From: Acidimicrobiales bacterium
GTDB lineage: Bacteria > Actinomycetota > Acidimicrobiia > Acidimicrobiales > DATDAH01
Assembly (NCBI GenBank): GCA_016794585.1
Contig: JAEUJM010000037.1
Location: forward strand, 1-37,834
Direction of reading: 5' to 3'
Length of the DNA: 37,834 bases
Under the pieces are notes generated by a model that made no database searches, was not told where the DNA came from, and saw only the letters and a program-made list of their open reading frames with translations. The translations under genes and the position numbers were made by a program. Below, piece by piece: positions 14,489 to 21,776 of this stretch. Within the stretch, counting starts at the first letter, position 1, and each line of letters opens with the position of its first letter.

Positions 14489-16120
14489 ATGACGGGCAAC
14501 GGCCGACGACGTTCGTGGTGGGGTTGGGGCTGGGAGGACGAGGCCCTCGCCGACGACCAGGCCGAGAAGCTCGCCGCGGCCATGGCCGCCCGATTCGGCA
14601 CCGAGATCACGGTGGCCGACGCTCCCCGCCTGGAGAATGTCGACCTGCCGACGCCCCGGGTGGCGCCACCCGCGAGCCTCGAGCGGTGCTGCTCGACCGA
14701 GCCCTACGACCGCGCCGCCCACACCCACGGGAAGTCCTACCGTGACGTGGTGCGGGGCTTCCGCGGCGAGCTCGCCCATCCCCCCGACGTCGTCGCCTTC
14801 CCCGAGACCGAGACCGACGTCGTCGACCTCCTCGACTGGTGTGCCGGCGCCGGCATCGCCGCCATCCCCTACGGCGGCGGCTCGTCGGTGGTCGGCGGCG
14901 TCGAGGCCGACGTGGGCGACGGCTACGCGGGCGCCGTCTCCATCGACCTCACCCGCCTCGACCGGGTGCTCGAGATCGACCGGGTGTCGCGGGCGGCCCG
15001 GATCCAGGCCGGCGCCCTGGGGCCGGTGCTCGAGGACCAGCTCCGCCCCGAGGGCTACACGCTGCGCCACTACCCGCAGTCGTTCGAGTTCTCCACCCTC
15101 GGGGGCTGGCTCGCCACCCGGTCCGGCGGACACTTCGCGACCGTGTACACCCACATCGACGACCTCGTGGAGTCGATGCGGGTGGTGACCCCGACCGGCA
15201 TCAGCGAGTCCCGCCGCCTCCCCGGATCGGGTGCCGGCCCCTCCCCCGACCGCCTCTTCCTGGGCTCCGAGGGGTCACTCGGGATCATCACCGAGGCCTG
15301 GATGCGCCTCCAGGACCGCCCGGTGTTCAAGGCGTCCGCCGGCGCCCGCTTCGCCGACTTCGACGCCGCTGTGGCCGCCTGCCGGGCCATCAGCCAGTCC
15401 GGCCTGTTCCCCACCAATTGCCGTCTCCTCGACGCGGGCGAGGCCGCCACCGCCGCGGGGGTGGACGACGGGTCGCACCTGCTCATCCTCGGCTTCGAGT
15501 CCGCCGACCACCCGCTCGGGCCGTGGATCGAGCGAGCGGTCGAGCTCGCGCAGGACCACGGTGGCACGGTCCCCGGCGGCATCACCCTCACCGACGACTC
15601 GGCCGGCGGCAGCGCCGGGCCCGCCGGCCGCGAGGGAGCGGTCGGCCAGTGGCGCAACTCGTTCCTGCGCGCCCCCTACGGGCGGGACGCGCTCGTGCGC
15701 ATGAGCGTGATCGTGGAGACCTTCGAGACGGCCTGCACCTGGGACGCGTTCCCGGCGCTGCACGCCGGGGTCACCGAGGCCGTGCTCGACGCGGTCCGTC
15801 GCATCTGCGGCGACGGGTGGATCACCTGCCGCTTCACCCACGTGTACCCCGACGGGCCGGCGCCGTACTTCAGTGTGTTCGCCCCGAGCCGCCCCGGCGC
15901 CGAGGTGGCGATGTGGGACGAGGTGAAGATGGCCGCGGCCGAGGCGCTCGCCGCCCATGGCGGCACCATCACCCACCATCACGCCGTCGGTCGCGACCAC
16001 GACCCCTGGTACCAGCGCCAGCGGCCCGAGCCGGTGGGTCGGGCCCTCGCGGCGGCCAAGGCGGCCCTCGATCCCGCCGGTGTGCTCAATCCGGGCGTCA
16101 TCGTGGCGCCACCTCGCTGA
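14489..16120 (+). CDS. Alkyldihydroxyacetonephosphate synthase-like FAD-binding oxidase-fold protein
   Basis: The 543-residue protein is a PCMH-type FAD flavoprotein. Residues 79-91 read H-T-H-G-K-S-Y-R-D-V-V-R-G and 127-137 form the FAD loop P-Y-G-G-G-S-S-V-V-G-G. H-Y-P-Q-S-F-E-F-S-T-L-G-G-W-L-A-T-R-S-G-G follows, a pattern I associate with alkyl-DHAP synthase. Near the C-terminus a triple histidine, H-H-H-A-V-G-R (496-502), matches the His loop of the active site of that enzyme. Alkyl-DHAP synthase swaps the acyl chain of acyl-DHAP for a fatty alcohol, making the ether bond of ether lipids. Related glycolate or D-lactate oxidases lack the H-H-H loop. A fatty-acyl reductase gene and a PlsC gene occur 10-18 kb downstream, which supports a lipid role. 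The mRNA looks leaderless. Confidence 0.8.
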   Translation: MTGNGRRRSWWGWGWEDEALADDQAEKLAAAMAARFGTEITVADAPRLENVDLPTPRVAPPASLERCCSTEPYDRAAHTHGKSYRDVVRGFRGELAHPPDVVAFPETETDVVDLLDWCAGAGIAAIPYGGGSSVVGGVEADVGDGYAGAVSIDLTRLDRVLEIDRVSRAARIQAGALGPVLEDQLRPEGYTLRHYPQSFEFSTLGGWLATRSGGHFATVYTHIDDLVESMRVVTPTGISESRRLPGSGAGPSPDRLFLGSEGSLGIITEAWMRLQDRPVFKASAGARFADFDAAVAACRAISQSGLFPTNCRLLDAGEAATAAGVDDGSHLLILGFESADHPLGPWIERAVELAQDHGGTVPGGITLTDDSAGGSAGPAGREGAVGQWRNSFLRAPYGRDALVRMSVIVETFETACTWDAFPALHAGVTEAVLDAVRRICGDGWITCRFTHVYPDGPAPYFSVFAPSRPGAEVAMWDEVKMAAAEALAAHGGTITHHHAVGRDHDPWYQRQRPEPVGRALAAAKAALDPAGVLNPGVIVAPPR

Positions 16121-16153
16121 CCTGCCCGCAACCGCCCGGTTGCCCCCTTGACA

Positions 16154-16171
16154 CCTCCCGGACGCGGGAGG
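16154..16171 (+). terminator. Perfect 7-bp hairpin after the alkyl-DHAP-synthase-like gene
   Basis: CCTCCCG and CGGGAGG flank a GACG loop 34 nt after the stop codon at 16120. There is no U-tract, as is common in high-GC actinobacteria. It could terminate the upstream gene or shape the 5' end of a short downstream transcript. Confidence 0.45.
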
Positions 16172-16230
16172 AAGGTGACCAGTGATCCAGACAGACGGTC
16201 CACGCGTGAGCGAAGGAGGTTGTCGGGAAC

Positions 16231-16278
16231 ATGAGCACCGCACACGAAGGGGAAGATCCGCCCGACCGGGTCCGGTAG
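16231..16278 (+). CDS. Possible 15-residue small ORF with strong ribosome binding site
   Basis: ATG at 16231 opens the peptide MSTAHEGEDPPDRVR before TAG. The sequence AAGGAGGT at 16213-16220 is a full match to the anti-Shine-Dalgarno sequence and ends about 10 nt before the ATG. Most genes in the window lack such a site, so its presence in an intergenic region is notable. The peptide is acidic and matches nothing I know. No downstream gene on this strand follows within 1 kb, so a leader-peptide role is not obvious. Confidence 0.3.
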   Translation: MSTAHEGEDPPDRVR

Positions 16279-16429
16279 GAGACCTGCTGGCGGCGGTGTC
16301 GCCCCGACCCGCTACGAGCCGACGGATGTGCGCACTCGAGCGCCCGGCCCCACGGACCGGACCGCTCCGATCGACCACCGGGTTCGTCTGACCGCACGGC
16401 GGTGTGCGGCACGGCCACCAGTGCCAGGG

Positions 16430-16457
16430 AACGCCTCACCCTGCGGGGTGGGGCGTT
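16430..16457. terminator. 12-bp stem-loop, probable bidirectional terminator
   Basis: A 12-bp stem (one G-T pair) with a TGCG loop spans 16430-16457. It lies between a plus-strand transcript and the 3' end of the minus-strand dehydrogenase (stop at 16526). AA and TT at the base suit termination in both directions. Confidence 0.65.
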
Positions 16458-16525
16458 TCCGCGTCACCCCGCCCGACCAGTCCGACGACTCCGCCGGGTC
16501 CCGCGGCTCGGGGGTCAGGAGGCGG

Positions 16526-17440
16526 TCAGTAGCCGAGAGACGGGTCGACGAGCCCGATCAGAGGCTCGCCCGCGGCGAAGCGCTCGACGTTGGCGGTGAT
16601 GCGGGCCGAGAGCAACGGCGTCGCCATCTCGGCCGTGTTGCCGGTGTGCGGGGTGATGAGGCAGTTCGGCATCGTCCAGAGCGGGTGACCGTCGGGGAGC
16701 GGCTCGGGCTCGGTGACGTCGAGTGCGGCGCCGCCGATCGTGCCCGCCCGCAGCGCGTCGACCAGGTCGTCGGTGACGACATGGGCGCCGCGGGCGACGT
16801 TGACCAGCCACGCGTGGGGGTCCATGAGCGCCAACTCGCGGGCACCGATGAGCCCGACCGTCGACGGTGTGAGGGGCAACGCGAGCACGACGAGGGTGGC
16901 ACCGGGCAGGCAATCGTGCAGCGCCTCGGGCGGGAGGACCCGTGCCGCACCGTCCATGGGCGCAGGGGTCCGGCGCAACACGGTGACGTCGGCCTCGAAG
17001 GGGCCCAGCAGACGCAGGAGGGACTCGGCGATGCCGCCACCGCCGACGATGGTGACGGCGGCCCCGAGCAGGTTCGTGCCGTGCTGGTCCTCCCAGCTCG
17101 TGGCGCGGGCATAGCGGTCGAGGCCACGCAGGCCCGCCAGGCCCAACATCAACGCATGCTCGGCCACCGGCTCGGCGTACACGCCTTTCCCGCACGTCCA
17201 CACGTGGTCGTCGTCGAGCACGTCGGCGAAGGGCTCGATGCCGGCCCAGGGCAGCTGCACCCACCGGATGCCCGGATGATCGGCCAGCAGCGCCGCGAGC
17301 GTCGAGGCTTTGCCCGTGGAGGCCCACACGACCCCCTCGGCATCCTCGGGCCCGACCACCTCGCCGCCGCCGCGGGTGATCGCGCCGGCGAGCCAGGAGC
17401 GCTGCCCTGCCGGTTCGAGCGCGATGCGTGGTCCCCCCAC
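16526..17440 (-). CDS. D-isomer specific 2-hydroxyacid dehydrogenase family protein
   Basis: This 304-residue NAD(P)-dependent enzyme reduces a 2-keto acid or oxidises a D-2-hydroxy acid. The Rossmann motif appears as A-A-V-T-I-V-G-G-G-G-I-A-E-S-L. It carries Gly in place of one usual residue, but keeps the glycine pattern. Catalytic residues are present: Arg in N-V-A-R-G-A-H-V-V, Glu in D-V-T-E-P-E-P-L-P, His in L-I-T-P-H-T-G-N. The length fits the shorter glyoxylate/hydroxypyruvate reductase-like members. The substrate is unknown. The GTG start at 17440 has the hexamer TACCGT exactly 6 nt upstream on the minus strand. It is divergent from alanine dehydrogenase, 107 bp away. Confidence 0.88.
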   Translation of the reverse strand: MGGPRIALEPAGQRSWLAGAITRGGGEVVGPEDAEGVVWASTGKASTLAALLADHPGIRWVQLPWAGIEPFADVLDDDHVWTCGKGVYAEPVAEHALMLGLAGLRGLDRYARATSWEDQHGTNLLGAAVTIVGGGGIAESLLRLLGPFEADVTVLRRTPAPMDGAARVLPPEALHDCLPGATLVVLALPLTPSTVGLIGARELALMDPHAWLVNVARGAHVVTDDLVDALRAGTIGGAALDVTEPEPLPDGHPLWTMPNCLITPHTGNTAEMATPLLSARITANVERFAAGEPLIGLVDPSLGY

Positions 17441-17446
17441 GAACGC

Positions 17447-17452
17447 ACGGTA
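17447..17452 (-). promoter_or_regulatory. -10-like hexamer TACCGT for the hydroxyacid dehydrogenase gene
   Basis: TACCGT on the minus strand lies 6 nt before the GTG start at 17440. Confidence 0.45.
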
Positions 17453-17535
17453 GCCAAGGCGGTGTCAGCCGGGCCGGATGGCCATCGACGAAAGTTCCGC
17501 GTAACCAGGGGCCAGCACGAGCGCGGCTGGGCTGG

Positions 17536-17541
17536 CACGCT
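17536..17541 (+). promoter_or_regulatory. -10-like hexamer CACGCT for alanine dehydrogenase
   Basis: CACGCT lies 6 nt before the ATG at 17548. It is a weaker match than the TAGGTT-type hexamers but keeps the same spacing. Confidence 0.35.
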
Positions 17542-17547
17542 GTGGAC

Positions 17548-18669
17548 ATGACGCTGCGCGTGGGGGTGCCGACCGAGGTCAAGAACAACGAGTACCGGGT
17601 GGCCATGACCCCCGACGGCGTGCGCGAGCTCCACCAGCACGGCGTCGAGGTGCTCGTGCAGTCCGGCGCCGGTCGCAACTCGGCCATCGAGGACGACGAC
17701 TACGTCGCCGCCGGCGCCCAGATCGTCGCGACCGCAGAGGAGACCTGGGCCCGGGCCGAGCTGGTCGTGAAGGTCAAGGAGCCGCAGGCCCAGGAGTTCG
17801 AGTTCCTCCGCGACGACCTCGTGCTGTTCACCTACCTGCACCTCGCCGCCTACCCCGCGGTCGCCGACGCCCTCCTGGCCAGAGGCACCACCGGCGTCGC
17901 GTACGAGACGGTCCAGAACGCCGACCAGTCGCTCCCCCTCCTCGCCCCCATGAGCGAGGTGGCGGGTCGCATGGCGACCCAGATCGGCGCCCACTACCTC
18001 GAGCGCGAGAACGGCGGCCGCGGCATCCTCCTCGGCGGCGCGCCCGGTGTGGCGCCGGCGAGGGTGGTGGTCATCGGCGCCGGCAACGTCGGCTGGAACT
18101 CGGCGTGGATCGCCGCCGGCATGGAGGCCGAGGTCCTGCTGCTCGACAAGAACCTGGACCGGCTCCGCTTCGTGGACCAGATCCACCAGGGCCGGATCAT
18201 GACCCTCGCCTCCAACCGGGGCGCCATCGAGCGGGCCGTGGCCACCGCCGACCTCGTCATCGGCGCCGTACTCGTCCCCGGCGGCCGTGCGCCCACGGTC
18301 GTCACCGAGGACATGGTCCAGGGCATGAAGGACCGCTCGGTCATCGTCGACGTCGCCATCGACCAGGGCGGCTGCATCGAGACCATCCGTGAGACCTCCC
18401 ACGAGGACCCGGTCTACGTCGAGCACGGGGTCGTCCACTACGCCGTCGGCAACATCCCGGGCGCGGTGCCGTACACGTCGACCTACGCCCTGACCAACGC
18501 CACCCTCCCCTACCTGCGCGACCTCGCCGCCCTCGGGCCGGCGGGTGCGGTGGAGCGTGACCCTGCCCTTGCCCACGGCTTCAACACCGTCGGCGGGCAC
18601 GTCACCCACGCCATCGTCGCCGACGCCCTGGGCCGCCCCTTCACCCCCCTCGACCTGTCGGCCACCTGA
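17548..18669 (+). CDS. ald: Alanine dehydrogenase
   Basis: This 373-residue protein begins M-T-L-R-V-G-V-P-T-E-V-K-N-N-E-Y-R-V-A-M-T-P, the pyruvate-binding start of alanine dehydrogenases. Next come V-K-V-K-E-P-Q (catalytic Lys) and L-F-T-Y-L-H-L-A-A (catalytic His). The Rossmann motif is V-V-V-I-G-A-G-N-V-G. V-D-V-A-I-D-Q-G-G-C-I-E-T and Y-A-V-G-N-I-P-G-A-V-P are also conserved. It interconverts L-alanine with pyruvate and ammonia using NAD. The open frame extends upstream of 17548, but only this start gives the family N-terminus. Ald supplies or consumes alanine, the precursor for the D-Ala-D-Ala ligase encoded 6 kb away, although nothing in the sequence shows joint control. Confidence 0.95.
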   Translation: MTLRVGVPTEVKNNEYRVAMTPDGVRELHQHGVEVLVQSGAGRNSAIEDDDYVAAGAQIVATAEETWARAELVVKVKEPQAQEFEFLRDDLVLFTYLHLAAYPAVADALLARGTTGVAYETVQNADQSLPLLAPMSEVAGRMATQIGAHYLERENGGRGILLGGAPGVAPARVVVIGAGNVGWNSAWIAAGMEAEVLLLDKNLDRLRFVDQIHQGRIMTLASNRGAIERAVATADLVIGAVLVPGGRAPTVVTEDMVQGMKDRSVIVDVAIDQGGCIETIRETSHEDPVYVEHGVVHYAVGNIPGAVPYTSTYALTNATLPYLRDLAALGPAGAVERDPALAHGFNTVGGHVTHAIVADALGRPFTPLDLSAT

Positions 18670-18711
18670 GTCGCTCTAGCATCGGCGGTCCCCCGGACGA
18701 GGAGAGGCCAC

Positions 18712-19737
18712 ATGAAGCTCGGACTGCAGATCGGCTACTGGAGCCGCGGCGCGCCGGACGGCGCCGTCGAGCAGATCGCCACCGCGGACCGCCTCGGCTT
18801 CCACTCGATCTGGACCGCCGAGGCCTACGGCTCCGACGCCCTCACCCCGCTGGCGTGGTGGGGCGCGGCCACCGAGAACGTCCAGCTGGGCACGTCGATC
18901 ATCCAGATCTCGGCCCGCACCCCGGTCGCCACCGCCATGGCGGCCATGACCATGGACCACCTCTCGGGCGGGCGCTTCATCCTCGGCCTCGGGGCGTCCG
19001 GCCCCCAGGTGGTCGAGGGCTGGTACGGCCAGCCCTACCCCAAGCCGCTGGCCCGCACCCGTGAGTACGTCGAGATCGTGCGCAAGGTCATCGCCCGCGA
19101 CGAGCCCGTCGAGTTCGCCGGCCAGCAGTACACCCTGCCCTACCCCGGTGGCGCCGGGCTCGGGAAGCCCCTCAAGTCCACCCTGCACCCGCTGCGCACC
19201 GAGATCCCCATCTACCTCGGCGCCGAGGGACCGAAGAACGTGGCCATGACCGCGGAGATCGCCGACGGCTGGCTGCCCATCTTCTTCGCCCCGAAGGACA
19301 ACGCCTTCTACAAGACGGCGCTCGACGAGGGCTTCGCCCGTCCCGGCGCCCGCCACACCATCGACGACTTCGAGGTGCCCGCCACCGTCATCGTGGTGCC
19401 CATCGACGACGTCGAGGCCGCCGCCGACATGGTGCGCCCCTACCTCGCCCTCTACATCGGGGGGATGGGCGCCCGCGACCAGAACTTCCACTTCGAGGTC
19501 TTCTCCCGCATGGGCTACGAGGCCGACTGCGTGAAGATCCAGGACGCCTACCTCGACGGGCGCAAGGACGAGGCCATCGCCGCGGTCCCCACGTCGATGG
19601 TCGAGGACATCTCCCTCATCGGCTCGGTCGACAAGATCCGCGACGAGCTCCAGCAGTGGGAGGAGAGCGTGGTCACCACGCTCCTGCTCTCGGGCCCTCC
19701 GGAGCTGCTCGAGCTGATGGCCGACCTGGTCGGTTGA
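18712..19737 (+). CDS. LLM class (luciferase-like, probably F420-dependent) oxidoreductase
   Basis: The 341-residue protein has the TIM-barrel pattern of luciferase-like monooxygenases: M-K-L-G-L-Q-I-G-Y-W at the start, F-H-S-I-W-T-A-E-A-Y-G-S-D, L-G-T-S-I-I-Q-I-S-A-R-T-P, L-S-G-G-R-F-I-L-G-L-G-A-S-G-P-Q-V-V-E-G-W-Y-G, and I-P-I-Y-L-G-A-E-G-P. The non-prolyl cis turn region and S-A-R-T-P fit the F420-binding branch, which actinobacteria expand widely, rather than FMN luciferases. The substrate is unknown. A GAGGAG ribosome site precedes the ATG, and TAGCAT at 18677-18682 could be its own -10 element, giving a short leader. It lies 42 bp after ald, so read-through from ald is also possible. 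Confidence 0.88.
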   Translation: MKLGLQIGYWSRGAPDGAVEQIATADRLGFHSIWTAEAYGSDALTPLAWWGAATENVQLGTSIIQISARTPVATAMAAMTMDHLSGGRFILGLGASGPQVVEGWYGQPYPKPLARTREYVEIVRKVIARDEPVEFAGQQYTLPYPGGAGLGKPLKSTLHPLRTEIPIYLGAEGPKNVAMTAEIADGWLPIFFAPKDNAFYKTALDEGFARPGARHTIDDFEVPATVIVVPIDDVEAAADMVRPYLALYIGGMGARDQNFHFEVFSRMGYEADCVKIQDAYLDGRKDEAIAAVPTSMVEDISLIGSVDKIRDELQQWEESVVTTLLLSGPPELLELMADLVG

Positions 19738-19779
19738 GCCCGTCTCAGCCACCGCGCCAGGCGCGACGATGATCTGACC

Positions 19780-20742
19780 ATGAGCGCCCGTCCTCACCGC
19801 CTCACCGGTTCGCTCATCGCCGCGGCGCTGCTCACGATCACCCTCCTGGCACCCGCCGGGCCGGGGCTCGCCCAGGCGGCGCCCACCGCCGGACCCGAGG
19901 CGGGCACGCTCGTCAGCGGGTCGATGCGCTGGGAAGGGCGCACCCGCACGTACCGGGTGTTCGTGCCCGCCGCGTACACGCCGGGCACCGAGGTGCCGCT
20001 GGTCGTCGGCCTCCACGGCGGCTTCGGGAGCGGGGACCAGTTCCGGCGCGACAACGGGCTCAACCGGGCGCTGAACACCCGGGGGATGCTCGGCGTGTTC
20101 CCCGACGGTGTGGCCGGACCGGCCCGCGGCATCCGCACCTGGAACGCCGGCAACTGCTGCGCCTACTCGCAGGCCGCCGACGTGGACGACGTCGGCTTCA
20201 TCGGCGCGCTGGTGGCCCGGATGCAACGCCGCTACGACGTCGACCCCCTGCGGATCTACGCCCTCGGCCACTCGAACGGGGCGATGATGAGCTACCGCCT
20301 CGCCTGCGATCTGCCCGGCGTGTTCGCGGCGATCGCCCCGGTCGAAGGCGCCATCGACAACACCCGCGGCTGCCAGCCCCGACACCGGATGAACGTGCTG
20401 ATCATCCACGGGCTCCGTGACCGCAACGTGCCCTACCGGGGTGGCATCGGCGAGGGGTACAGCCAGGTCGACTACGCCTCGGTGGCCGAGGCGGTCGACC
20501 GCTGGCGGCGCATCAACCACTGCGAAGAACCGTCCCTCGTCACGATCGACGGCGACCTCCGCACCAAGGACGCACAAGGGTGCGACCCGCACGGCGCCGT
20601 GCGCCTCCAGTCGTTGGCCGATGGCAACCACGAGTGGCCGGGCGGCGCCGACCGCGCCTACATCGCCGGATCGCCGAGCGACGCCCTCGCCGCGACGCCC
20701 ACCGCCCTCGACTTCTTCCTCGCCCACCCCCAGACGGGCTGA
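19780..20742 (+). CDS. Secreted PHB-depolymerase-family esterase (alpha/beta hydrolase)
   Basis: A Sec signal peptide is clear: basic M-S-A-R-P-H-R, a hydrophobic core (L-I-A-A-A-L-L-T-I-T-L-L), and an A-Q-A-A cleavage region near residue 33. The mature part has the esterase/PHB depolymerase pattern. V-P-L-V-V-G-L-H-G-G-F-G-S-G is the oxyanion region, L-G-H-S-N-G-A-M-M-S-Y holds the nucleophile Ser, I-I-H-G-L-R-D-R-N-V-P-Y holds the Asp, and G-N-H-E-W-P-G-G holds the His. N-A-G-N-C-C-A-Y supplies a Cys pair. It probably cleaves polyester or aryl ester (feruloyl-type) substrates outside the cell. A strong palindrome at 20762-20809 follows the stop. GATGAT lies 6 nt before the start codon. Confidence 0.88.
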   Translation: MSARPHRLTGSLIAAALLTITLLAPAGPGLAQAAPTAGPEAGTLVSGSMRWEGRTRTYRVFVPAAYTPGTEVPLVVGLHGGFGSGDQFRRDNGLNRALNTRGMLGVFPDGVAGPARGIRTWNAGNCCAYSQAADVDDVGFIGALVARMQRRYDVDPLRIYALGHSNGAMMSYRLACDLPGVFAAIAPVEGAIDNTRGCQPRHRMNVLIIHGLRDRNVPYRGGIGEGYSQVDYASVAEAVDRWRRINHCEEPSLVTIDGDLRTKDAQGCDPHGAVRLQSLADGNHEWPGGADRAYIAGSPSDALAATPTALDFFLAHPQTG

Positions 20743-20761
20743 GCCCCACCCGTCACCCCTC

Positions 20762-20809
20762 CTCTGGGACCACACTGATGTGGTGAGCCACCTCACGGTG
20801 GTCCCAGAG
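20762..20809. terminator. 48-bp near-perfect palindrome after the esterase gene
   Basis: Outer arms CTCTGGGACCAC (20762-20773) and GTGGTCCCAGAG (20798-20809) pair perfectly over 12 bp. Two mismatches, 3 bp, one mismatch and 4 more bp continue inward to a tight loop around 20784-20787. It starts 20 bp after the esterase stop, and the next gene begins 50 bp after it. It is most simply a transcription terminator, but it is longer than needed and could also be a REP-like element. Confidence 0.7.
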
Positions 20810-20846
20810 CGCCGACCGTGCGGGTTCGGGCGCCGTCGGCCTCGCG

Positions 20847-20852
20847 TAGCCT
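20847..20852 (+). promoter_or_regulatory. -10-like hexamer TAGCCT before the EEP gene
   Basis: TAGCCT is exactly 6 nt upstream of the ATG at 20859; leaderless geometry. Confidence 0.55.
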
Positions 20853-20858
20853 CGCCCC

Positions 20859-21716
20859 ATGACGGCTGAAGCCGACGGCGACGTGCCCGGCGTGGAGCTC
20901 CGACGGGACGAGGCCCTCGACGTGCTCTCCTTCAACATCCGCTTCGACAGCCCGACGGACGGCCCCGACCGCTGGAAGCACCGTCGCCGCGCCGTGGCCC
21001 ACTGCATCGACGAGAGGGCCGACATCGCCGGCCTCCAGGAGGCGCGTCGCTGCCCGCTGGGCTGGTTGGTCCGCCACCTGCGCCGGTTCAAGTGGGTGGG
21101 CGTCGGGCGCGACGACGGCCGCCGCAAGGGCGAGTACGCCCCCATCTTCTACCGGTCCGACCGTTTCGAGCGCCGGGACCGGGGGACCTTCTGGATGTCG
21201 ACGACGCCGGACGAGGCGGGCAGCACGTCGTGGGGGTCGTCACGTCCCCGCATCGCCACGTGGGTGGTGCTGCACGAGCGGGCGACCGGACGCGAGGTGC
21301 TCGTCGTGAACGTGCACCTGGACCACAAGTCCGCGGAGGCCCGCGCGCAAGGGGCCAAGGTCATCCGCAAGCGCGTCCGCCTGCTCGCCGAGGGACGTCC
21401 CGTCGTGCTCACCGGCGACTTCAACGACGGCCCCGACGGCGAGGCGTACACCACCCTCACCGACCCCTCGCCCGCTGACGGTGGTCCCGTGCTGGTCGAC
21501 GCCCGGCGCGTGGCGCTGAAGGGGCACGAGGGCCCCGACTCGACGTGGACCGGTTTCAAGGGCGTGAAGGAGGGACGGGTCATCGACTTCGTCCTGGTCT
21601 CGAGCGACGTCACGGTCCTGCGCCACCGGTCGATCGACGACCGCCCCGGCGGCCGCTTCCTGTCCGACCACCTCCCCGTCCACGCCACGGTCGCGCTCCC
21701 CCATCCCGGGGACTGA
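20859..21716 (+). CDS. Endonuclease/exonuclease/phosphatase (EEP) family protein
   Basis: This 285-residue EEP enzyme has every family motif: V-L-S-F-N-I-R-F-D (Asn), I-A-G-L-Q-E-A (Glu), V-V-N-V-H-L-D-H (His), V-V-L-T-G-D-F-N-D-G-P-D (Asp, Asn), I-D-F-V-L-V and F-L-S-D-H-L-P-V (Asp-His). It is a metal-dependent phosphodiesterase or phosphomonoesterase. The subfamily with S-F-N-I-R-F-D and W-x-x-R motifs acts on diverse substrates, and nothing here fixes one. No signal peptide is seen. It has its own predicted leaderless promoter and is followed 60 bp later by the MFS gene with its own hexamer. It is not closely similar to the island EEP protein by eye. Confidence 0.88.
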   Translation: MTAEADGDVPGVELRRDEALDVLSFNIRFDSPTDGPDRWKHRRRAVAHCIDERADIAGLQEARRCPLGWLVRHLRRFKWVGVGRDDGRRKGEYAPIFYRSDRFERRDRGTFWMSTTPDEAGSTSWGSSRPRIATWVVLHERATGREVLVVNVHLDHKSAEARAQGAKVIRKRVRLLAEGRPVVLTGDFNDGPDGEAYTTLTDPSPADGGPVLVDARRVALKGHEGPDSTWTGFKGVKEGRVIDFVLVSSDVTVLRHRSIDDRPGGRFLSDHLPVHATVALPHPGD

Positions 21717-21764
21717 GCGTCGCCGACGTCGGGATCTCGTGACGCTGCCACTGTCACAAGCCCC

Positions 21765-21770
21765 TAGCCT
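21765..21770 (+). promoter_or_regulatory. -10-like hexamer TAGCCT before the MFS gene
   Basis: TAGCCT is exactly 6 nt upstream of the GTG at 21777. Confidence 0.55.
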
Positions 21771-21776
21771 CGACTC

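Larger units (their letters stand above)
16121..16525. other. 405-bp intergenic stretch with hairpins and a 15-codon ORF
   Basis: Between two convergent genes, this stretch holds a hairpin at 16154-16171, a short ORF with a perfect ribosome-binding sequence (16231-16278), and a cluster of three stem-loops at 16392-16457. The first two of these, CCGCAC/GTGCGG (16392-16409) and GGCAC/GTGCC (16408-16425), overlap by 2 nt. The last is terminator-like. A small RNA or short peptide gene is possible. I could not match it to tmRNA, RNase P RNA or SRP RNA. Confidence 0.5.

Noticed and set aside
14489..16120. Glycolate oxidase or D-lactate dehydrogenase assignment
   Set aside because: These share the FAD fold but not the C-terminal H-H-H-x-V-G loop and the H-Y-P-Q-S-F-E-F-S-T-x-G-G-W segment seen here.
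16121..16525. tmRNA, RNase P RNA or SRP RNA in the structured gap
   Set aside because: None of the conserved core sequences I know for these RNAs is present on either strand.
18676..20796. A 706-codon minus-strand frame over the LLM and esterase genes
   Set aside because: Antisense shadow of two genes with clear family motifs on the plus strand.
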